A DNA stretch of 10,000 nucleotides from Stramonita haemastoma (Eukaryota > Mollusca > Gastropoda > Neogastropoda > Muricidae). The first letter of the stretch is position 1. The number at the start of each line of letters is the position of its first letter. Below are positions 5,387 through 10,000 of this stretch, piece after piece. The position numbers and the translations under genes are program-made. The notes under the pieces are model-generated. The model was not told the DNA's origin and made no database searches. It was given only the letters and a program-made list of their open reading frames with translations. The DNA lies in NCBI GenBank assembly GCA_030674155.1, contig CM060325.1, positions 13,255,995 through 13,265,994 of the forward strand, given 5' to 3'.

Positions 5387-7754
5387 GAAACTTCAGAGCT
5401 CCAAACAGAAAGGCAAGCCTCGCACCAATATCACCACCATGCATCTTCCAGAGAAAGTCAAAGAATTTGCCAAGTCTTTCAAAGAAGCTCTGTCTGACGA
5501 ACACCAGCACTGCTCAGCCTCTGTGAAATGGAACCACTTCCGGGAAGCCATTCAGAAAACAGCCTTCGCAACCTTTGGGAAAAAGACCTCCAAGAACAAT
5601 GACTGGTTTGATGCCAAGTCTAGCGAGCTCTCCCCCGTCATTGACGCAAAGCGTGCTGCCCTTGCTGAATACAAGCGCTCTCCTAGTGAGAAATCCCTGC
5701 AAGCACTCAGAGCAGCCAGAAACAAAGTGCAACAGATTGCAAGACGTTGTGCCAACGAATACTGGCAACAGCTCAGTGCCTCCATCCAGACTGCAGCTGC
5801 CTCAGGCAACATCAGAGGAATGTACGAAGGCATCAAGACAGCTCTAGGGCCAACACAGAGCAAAACTGCCCCACTCAAGACCTCAAATGGGGAGGTGATG
5901 ACCGACAAGAGCAGACAGATGGACAGGTGGGTGGAGCGTTACCCTGAGCTCTACTCTAGAGAGAACACAGTCTCCAACTCAGCCCTCGATGCCATTGAGC
6001 CTCTGCCCATCATGAAGGAACTAGATACTGAACCAACCCTTGCTGAACTCCGCAAAGCAATTGACAGCTTAGCTAGCGGCAAAGCACCTGGCACCGATGG
6101 CATTCCACCAGACCTTATCAAAATCTGTAAAGACACCTTACTACAGCCCCTTCATGACGTCCTATGCCAGTGTTGGAGGGAGGGAGCTGTGCCACAAGAC
6201 ATGAGAGATGCCAAGATCGTCACTCTCTACAAGAATAAAGGTGACAGGAGTGATTGTAATAACTACAGAGGCTTATCTCTCCTGAGCATGGTAGGAAAAC
6301 TCTTCGCTGGTGTTATGTTTGTGCGCCTCCAGAAACTTGCTGAGCAAGTCTACCCTGAATCACAATGCGGCTTCCGAGCTGAACGCTCCACGGTGGACAT
6401 GATATTCTCCCTACGCCATCTTCAGGAGAAATGCAGAAAACAACACAAACCCCTTTACATAGCCTTCATAGACCTGACCAAGGCCTTTGACCTAGTCAGC
6501 AGGAAAGGGCTATTCAACATCCTTCCAAAAATTGGTTGCCCCCCAAAACTCCATAGCCTCATCAGATCCTTTCATGATGACATGAAGGCAACAATCCAGT
6601 ATGAGGGAAGCATGTCCAACCCATTTGACATTAAGAGTGGAGTCAAGCAAGGCTGTGTCCTTGCTCCCACCCTCTTTGGCATCTTCTTTGCCCTGCTCCC
6701 AAAGCACGCTTTTGGAACTGCAACAGAAGGTGTATACCTACGCACCAGATCCAGCGGTCGACTATTCAACCTGGCTGGGCAGAAAGCAAAAACAAAAGTG
6801 ATGGAGAAAACAATTAGGGACATGCTTTTTGCTGCTGCTGCTGCTGTCACTTCGCACACTGAGCAAGAACTCCAACGCCTCTTGGACAGGTTTTCCCAGG
6901 CCTGCAAAGACTTCGGACTGACAATCAGCCTGAAAAAGACCAATGTGCTGAGTCAGGATGTGGTTACTACACCAGCCATCTACATCGATAACTACCAGCT
7001 CGACATCGTACACCAGTCCACATACCTGGGATCCACCATCAGTGACAACCTGTCCCTTGATGCCGAGATCAACAAGCGCATTGGCAAGGCTGCTACGACC
7101 TTAAGACGCCTCACCACCCGCGTCTGGGAGAACCCAAAGCTGACAATTTCCACCAAGATGGCAGTGTACAACGCCTGCATCGTCAGCACTCTCCTATATG
7201 GCAGTGAAACATGGACAACATACTCCAAACAGGAGCGCAAACTGAACAGCTTCCACCTGCGTTCTCTCCGTCGCATCCTCGGCATCCACTGGAGTGACAA
7301 AGTTACCAACGCTCAGGTCCTCGAGGTTGCAGGTCTTCCCACCATGTACACACTCCTCAGACAACGCAGACTCAGATGGCTCTGTCACGTGAGAAGGATG
7401 GAGGATGGATGCATTCCTAAAGATCTCCTCTATAGTGAACTTGCCTCCGGCAAGAGAAGCATTGGCCGCCCCCAACTGCGCTACAAAGACATCTGCAAGC
7501 GTGACATGAAAGCCCTGGACATCAATACAGAGAACTGGGAGGAGGTAGCGGCTGACCGCTGCCGCAGTGTTCTCCACAAACAGCTGAAGTGTGGTGAAGA
7601 AAAGATCCACACCGCACCAAAACAAAAAGAGAGCCAAGCGGGAGGCATGTACTCCAGCCACCTCAACAAGCCACATCTGCATCAGATGCAACAGAGACTG
7701 CCACTCTCGCATTGGACTGACCAGCCACAGCCGGCGTTGTCGCTGAACAAATGA
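5352..7754 (+). CDS. LINE reverse transcriptase, 5'-truncated, catalytically dead
   Basis: This 800-codon uninterrupted frame encodes the central and C-terminal parts of a LINE ORF2 protein, which would copy element RNA at a nicked target site. Residues 13-240 are the linker that normally follows the endonuclease. An S-G-K-A-P-G-T-D-G motif lies at 242-250 and the RT fingers start near 287 (KIVTLYKNKGD). Motif A is IDLTKAFD with D374. Motif B is GVKQGC at 430-435. Motif C should read F-A-D-D but is F493-AAAAA-V499, so both catalytic aspartates (495, 496) are lost. Downstream are LLYGSETW (614-621) and RRLRWLCHV (672-680), where relatives usually have GHV. The Met at 5352 and about 12 codons lie in the left target-site duplication, so the start is spurious and expression is doubtful. 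The last 45 or so codons are frameshifted relative to the ancestral protein. Confidence 0.88.
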   Translation: MEKYVFKDLHSKKLQSSKQKGKPRTNITTMHLPEKVKEFAKSFKEALSDEHQHCSASVKWNHFREAIQKTAFATFGKKTSKNNDWFDAKSSELSPVIDAKRAALAEYKRSPSEKSLQALRAARNKVQQIARRCANEYWQQLSASIQTAAASGNIRGMYEGIKTALGPTQSKTAPLKTSNGEVMTDKSRQMDRWVERYPELYSRENTVSNSALDAIEPLPIMKELDTEPTLAELRKAIDSLASGKAPGTDGIPPDLIKICKDTLLQPLHDVLCQCWREGAVPQDMRDAKIVTLYKNKGDRSDCNNYRGLSLLSMVGKLFAGVMFVRLQKLAEQVYPESQCGFRAERSTVDMIFSLRHLQEKCRKQHKPLYIAFIDLTKAFDLVSRKGLFNILPKIGCPPKLHSLIRSFHDDMKATIQYEGSMSNPFDIKSGVKQGCVLAPTLFGIFFALLPKHAFGTATEGVYLRTRSSGRLFNLAGQKAKTKVMEKTIRDMLFAAAAAVTSHTEQELQRLLDRFSQACKDFGLTISLKKTNVLSQDVVTTPAIYIDNYQLDIVHQSTYLGSTISDNLSLDAEINKRIGKAATTLRRLTTRVWENPKLTISTKMAVYNACIVSTLLYGSETWTTYSKQERKLNSFHLRSLRRILGIHWSDKVTNAQVLEVAGLPTMYTLLRQRRLRWLCHVRRMEDGCIPKDLLYSELASGKRSIGRPQLRYKDICKRDMKALDINTENWEEVAADRCRSVLHKQLKCGEEKIHTAPKQKESQAGGMYSSHLNKPHLHQMQQRLPLSHWTDQPQPALSLNK
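6831..6845 (+). repeat. (GCT)5 run replacing the RT active-site codons
   Basis: Five GCT codons (residues 494-498) occupy the place where F-A-D-D-A-A-type sequence is expected. The frame length is unchanged, so codons 495 and 496 need only single A-to-C changes (at 6835 and 6838) from GAT. The change destroys metal binding by the polymerase. Confidence 0.75.
7672..7746 (+). pseudogene. Out-of-frame C2HC zinc finger of the LINE
   Basis: Read one base forward of the main frame, this stretch encodes a finger of the form C-x2-C-x12-H-x3-C containing RDCHSRIGL, then Arg and a TGA stop at 7744-7746. The finger is of the kind found at the C-terminus of some LINE ORF2 proteins. The shift most likely lies in the A-rich run at 7619-7628, since codons before it fit the RT frame and codons after it fit the finger frame. 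As it stands the main frame runs on to 7754 with an unrelated tail. Confidence 0.75.
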
Positions 7755-7806
7755 CCGTTCTTTTGGCGCGAATTCCATAGTCGACACCGATTGACGGAGG
7801 CCTACT

Positions 7807-7875
7807 ACTAATAACATTTTCTTATGAACAATCAGGAATATTGGGAAAATACGTTTTTAAAGACTCACATTCAAA
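7807..7875. repeat. Right copy of 69-bp target-site duplication
   Basis: This matches 5318-5386 at 65 of 69 positions without gaps. It begins immediately after the (CTA)3 tail of the retrotransposon, so the boundary is blurred by a shared ACTA. Four differences imply that the insertion is not very recent. Confidence 0.85.
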
Positions 7876-7965
7876 AATTAAATGAAAACTTGAAATGTTT
7901 TTATCACAACAGCACGTAACACCTGTCACAAATTTTGTTTTATATGCATTTAGCGTTAGTCTATA

Positions 7966-7981
7966 AAGTAGCAGACTACTT
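7966..7981. repeat. Left 16-bp target-site duplication of short retrocopy
   Basis: AAGTAGCAGACTACTT is repeated perfectly at 8120-8135. The duplicated target is a hairpin: AAGTAG and CTACTT are complementary around CAGA. The last T may belong to the poly-T. Confidence 0.85.
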
Positions 7982-8119
7982 TTTTTTTTTTTTTTTGCTG
8001 CCTCGTCTTCTGTGACGTTCCCGTACTGCTGTTCCCACGCCGCTCATTTCAATCTCCCCGCCACAGCCATACCCAGATTCGTTGTGTCTCACCCCCGGGG
8101 TCGGGAGTCCACAGGGAGC
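7982..8119 (-). mobile_element. Short SINE or processed retrocopy with poly-A tail
   Basis: Between perfect 16-bp direct repeats lie a poly-T run (about 15 bases) and a GC-rich body of 123 bases. On the minus strand this is a body starting GCTCCCTGTGGACTCCCG, ending in GACGAGGCAGC and followed by poly-A. Poly-A tail plus target duplication is the hallmark of LINE-driven retrotransposition. I do not recognise the source RNA, and no clear A/B box pair of a tRNA promoter is visible. It could be an unknown SINE or a truncated mRNA retrocopy. The lack of differences between the repeats makes it younger than the 5387-7806 insertion. Confidence 0.75.
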
Positions 8120-8135
8120 AAGTAGCAGACTACTT
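8120..8135. repeat. Right 16-bp target-site duplication of short retrocopy
   Basis: Identical to 7966-7981. The body begins directly before it on the plus strand with GGGAGC. Confidence 0.85.
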
Positions 8136-8198
8136 GTCTGAGCTTTGCCATACCGTAATGGGGGAAATTTGAAACAATATGTTTTAAGTTATAAGCCT

Positions 8199-9075
8199 TT
8201 ACAATTTGATGTTTAGAATTGCTACCAAAATCTCTAATAGTTTCGTTTGAGTCTTGGATTCTTTTTCCAATAGATTGTAACTCTCAGAGATTGAGAGTGG
8301 ATACATTAACGTTATTGATCCTTTCTCTCGATTGGCACCCCTTTTGACGGCACGATCAGCCCACTCATTATAATACAAGCCAAGATGAGAGGGCACCCAA
8401 CAGAAACTCACATCTGTTCCTCTTATATCAGACAATGTATTACACGATTAATTTCTTTCACAATATTAGAATGCGATTTTACTGAAACCAATCTAAGTGA
8501 GTGTAATGCTGACTTTGAATCGACACAAAATAAAATTTTGATAACAGGAAAAGGAAGTTCATTCATATAGTTGAGAGCCATTAGAATTGCCATTAGCTCC
8601 GCAGTATAAACAGGTCTGTTTTTTCCAAGATAGTAAGATTTTTCAGTTTTAAAATCGGGGATGACAAAGGCTGCACCTGATTGTTGATTGCTAAGAAGTG
8701 ATCCATCTGTACAGATTTTTAGGTGATTTGGGTATGTGTTTTCAATGTGCGATCTAACGGAACTGATTACAATATGTGGATTATCGTCTTTCCTGTAAGG
8801 TGTATGCTCAATGTGTGCTCTGTTTTGCTCCCACTTTGGACATGGCATGGTTTTTTGCTCGACATCAACATTCTCTGGAATGATTCCCGCTTTGTCCAGT
8901 AATTCTTTCGAATAGGATCTGATTGTAGTCAGGGGAAAAAATAGTTTTTGCTCTTTTGGGAAAATCAACATCCGATTTCATCTTAACCTCTTCTGCGACA
9001 AAATTGCTGCATGATGAACTTCTGACAATATTTTTCGCGCAAGCAAGTCGTCGGTATTCTTCTAAAGGAAGGCGC

Positions 9076-9076
<1 letters not shown>
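8199..9076 (-). pseudogene. LINE ORF2 fragment with RNase H domain, frameshifted
   Basis: RNase H in LINEs of the I/Jockey group removes template RNA during reverse transcription. On the minus strand, frame 8971-8423 contains the first three catalytic acidic residues: D in CTDGS (codon 8707-8705), E in YTAEL (8599-8597) and D in CVDSKSAL (8521-8519). The fourth block, CWVPSHLG...NEWAD with D at 8357-8355, continues in another frame (to a stop at 8199-8201), so a frameshift lies near 8425-8440. Further 5', KRLPLEEYRRLACAKNIV (about 9073-9020) lies in a third frame and resembles the RT-to-RNase H connection, implying another frameshift between about 8930 and 8970. No RT motifs remain; the (TG)n array begins where coding sequence stops. 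A host RNase H is unlikely given the WVPSHLG-type LINE signature and the broken frames. Confidence 0.78.
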
Positions 9077-9129
<53 letters not shown>

Positions 9130-9130
9130 G

Positions 9131-9162
<32 letters not shown>

Positions 9163-9167
9163 TGTGT
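9077..9167. repeat. (TG)n / (TGCG)n microsatellite
   Basis: About 23 TG units pass into TGCG tetramers and back to TG. It abuts the broken 5' end of the RNase H-bearing LINE fragment. His/Thr/Arg and Cys/Val repeat frames are artefacts. Confidence 0.95.
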
Positions 9168-9371
9168 AAAGCAATGGGGAAAGTAAAACACTAAACAGAT
9201 AGACTCTAGGTGTTCCCCAATATTTCGGCTTTGCCTTTTAAGGAGATTTGGGGGAAGGGAGTATCATAATAAGGTTATGATCTGACGTCAGTTATTCTCC
9301 AGAAAATACGTCATTGTGAAACTTTGTTGCAGTAGCTCAACTTGACAGTCAGTAACACAGAAACTCATAGG

Positions 9372-9374
<3 letters not shown>
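9168..9374. promoter_or_regulatory. Unique stretch with CArG box and CRE
   Basis: CCTTTTAAGG at 9234-9243 is a perfect CC(A/T)6GG serum-response element. TGACGTCA at 9283-9290 is a perfect cAMP-response palindrome, and a half site TACGTCA follows at 9307-9313. Such sites recruit SRF and CREB/ATF in animals. Sites this short arise by chance, and no gene is shown downstream, so the pairing is only suggestive. Confidence 0.25.
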
Positions 9375-9423
<49 letters not shown>

Positions 9424-9429
9424 GGGGGG
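9375..9429. repeat. (AG)n ending in a 17-base poly-G run
   Basis: About 19 AG units pass directly into about 17 G residues, then TGATCC. This has the same architecture as the (TG)n-poly-G array at 1755-1789. Confidence 0.93.
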
Positions 9430-9483
9430 TGATCCTTAACAAACTAGGGACCGTACTGGGGCAATTATGGTCATGAAGTCATG

Positions 9484-9485
<2 letters not shown>

Positions 9486-9522
<37 letters not shown>
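9486..9522. repeat. (AC)n microsatellite
   Basis: About 18 perfect AC units just upstream of the candidate TATA box at 9529. Confidence 0.95.
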
Positions 9523-9525
<3 letters not shown>

Positions 9526-9528
9526 CCC

Positions 9529-9562
9529 TATAAAACACACACTCAGTTGTTCTAGATCAGTA
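9529..9562 (+). promoter_or_regulatory. Candidate core promoter (TATA plus initiator)
   Basis: TATAAAA at 9529-9535 is followed by ATCAGTA, whose A (9559) lies 30 bases downstream and fits an invertebrate TCAGT-type initiator. A splice-acceptor-like site (TTTTCTTTCACAG, ending at 9683) lies 120 bases further. From there a frame stays open to TGA at 9751-9753. No protein family is recognisable and AT-rich DNA yields such matches often. Nothing else in 9563-9798 is recognised apart from opposed poly-A and poly-T runs at about 9625-9658. Confidence 0.22.
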
Positions 9563-9798
9563 TCATACAGCTACATGTAGTACTGGCTGATTGTTTCAGG
9601 TGTTTGTTTCTCTTTTGTTTCTTTTAAAAAAAAAAAATTTCCTTAGTTTTTTTTTTTTGGTTTGTGTGTGTTTTCTTTCACAGATGCCTTGATGAAGCAA
9701 ACAGACTAGTAGATTGTTTGTTCAAACCATTTGAAATAAGAGTTTTACTTTGAATCAGAGGGTTGCAGGATTTGATACACATGCATGCCAGTGAGAGA

Positions 9799-9828
9799 TT
9801 TATTTGTTTATTTATTTATTTATTTATT
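9799..9828. repeat. (TTTA)n microsatellite
   Basis: About seven TTTA units. On the element strand of the adjoining SINE copy this reads (TAAA)n directly after its 3' end, so it is plausibly the expanded tail of that insertion. Confidence 0.9.
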
Positions 9829-9986
9829 CTTTTATATCGAGGATAACAGAATAAGCAATCATGTGCTTTTTTTTCATCCGGTCCCCGTATGTATGCAGTT
9901 TTGTAAATCTTGTCATCTGTTCCCACCGGCACACGATGGCCTACTCTTACGAAAAGCAGAACAGGATTTAACGTGTGCGCAAGATG
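9827..9986 (-). mobile_element. SINE-like repeat (copy h)
   Basis: This is about 92% identical by eye to 4291-4450 over the full 160 bases. On the minus strand the 3' tail has the hairpin (plus-strand arms 9853-9858 and 9863-9868) with one C-T mismatch, then TTATTCTGTTATCCTCGA and (TAAA)n. At 9987 the similarity stops and an AG repeat runs to the window edge. The 5' part present in copy g (the GATGAGAC motif) is therefore absent, or lies beyond the window if the AG tract is an insertion. Confidence 0.78.
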
Positions 9987-10000
9987 AGAGAGAGAGGGGA

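Larger units (their letters stand above)
5387..7806 (+). mobile_element. 5'-truncated non-LTR retrotransposon (LINE)
   Basis: This 2.4-kb insert between the 69-bp direct repeats encodes a linker region, reverse transcriptase and C-terminal region of a LINE ORF2. The 5' end is truncated: no apurinic-type endonuclease domain is present. The 3' UTR is only about 60 bases after the ancestral stop (7744-7746). It ends in a short (CTA)3 tail rather than poly-A. GC content is clearly higher than in the AT-rich flanks. Unlike the neighbouring LINE fragment at 8199-9076 it has no RNase H domain. The clade is not resolved by eye (RTE-, CR1- or Jockey-group are candidates). Confidence 0.88.

Noticed and set aside
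5552..5908. Other minus- and plus-strand frames inside the RT gene
   Set aside because: They overlap the reverse transcriptase in alternative frames and show no independent motifs.
7194..7817. 207-codon minus-strand frame opposite the RT
   Set aside because: It is the antisense shadow of a constrained coding sequence. It has no domain and spans the element boundary at 7806.
8385..8570. 61-codon plus-strand frame
   Set aside because: It lies antisense to the RNase H domain of the LINE remnant.
8199..8971. Host RNase H gene
   Set aside because: The WVPSHLG/NEWAD block, the broken frames and the upstream connection-like sequence fit a LINE ORF2 remnant better than a cellular RNase H.
9684..9753. 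Short open frame after the acceptor-like site as a true exon
   Set aside because: It is about 23 codons with no recognisable family and no donor site. It is kept only as part of a low-confidence promoter candidate.

Overview
This window looks like intergenic DNA from a large, repeat-rich metazoan genome. A marine invertebrate is most likely, and a mollusc (possibly a gastropod) is my best guess. Three things point that way. Long, nearly pure microsatellites of many classes make up roughly a fifth of the window by eye. There are several unrelated non-LTR retrotransposon remnants. A short SINE-like repeat also carries a core motif that I recall (from memory, not searched) as common in lophotrochozoan genomes. 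I see no host gene with convincing exons, no tRNA or rRNA gene, and no bacterial-type gene organisation.

Layout. Positions 1-3135 are a mosaic of microsatellites ((TCTG)n, (CTCTA)n, NTTC tetramers, (CT)n, (AG)n, (TG)n ending in poly-G, (CTTGC)n). Among them sit at least four fragments of one SINE-like 3' tail, three G-quadruplex-type tracts and one unique stretch (1860-2520) with a candidate TATA box. Positions 3430-3588 hold the C-terminal end of a LINE ORF2 on the plus strand, followed by an alternating GC/GT tract. Positions 3864-4179 are a (TTA)n array facing a (TAA)n array, a potential long hairpin. A minus-strand SINE copy (4291 to about 4590) abuts a (CG)n/(TGCG)n tract, then (GT)n tracts up to 5186.

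The centre (5318-7875) is the clearest object: a 5'-truncated non-LTR retrotransposon with an 800-codon open frame encoding reverse transcriptase. It is bounded by 69-bp direct repeats that I read as a target-site duplication. The copy cannot be catalytically competent: the two aspartates expected in the FADD motif are alanines within a (GCT)5 run, the endonuclease is missing, and the C-terminal C2HC zinc finger is out of frame. The apparent start codon lies in the duplicated target DNA rather than in the element.

Positions 7966-8135 hold a short minus-strand retrocopy or SINE with a poly-A tail (poly-T on plus) and a perfect 16-bp duplication that is itself a hairpin. Positions 8199-9076 hold a decayed minus-strand LINE fragment with an RNase H domain, cut at its upstream end by a (TG)n/(TGCG)n array. 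The last kilobase contains a CArG box, a CRE, a TATA/initiator pair and a splice-acceptor-like site (candidate only), then a second minus-strand SINE copy that reaches the window edge.

Nothing here forms a pathway. The window records nested retrotransposition by at least three LINE lineages and two SINE-like families, and microsatellites repeatedly lie against retroelement ends.
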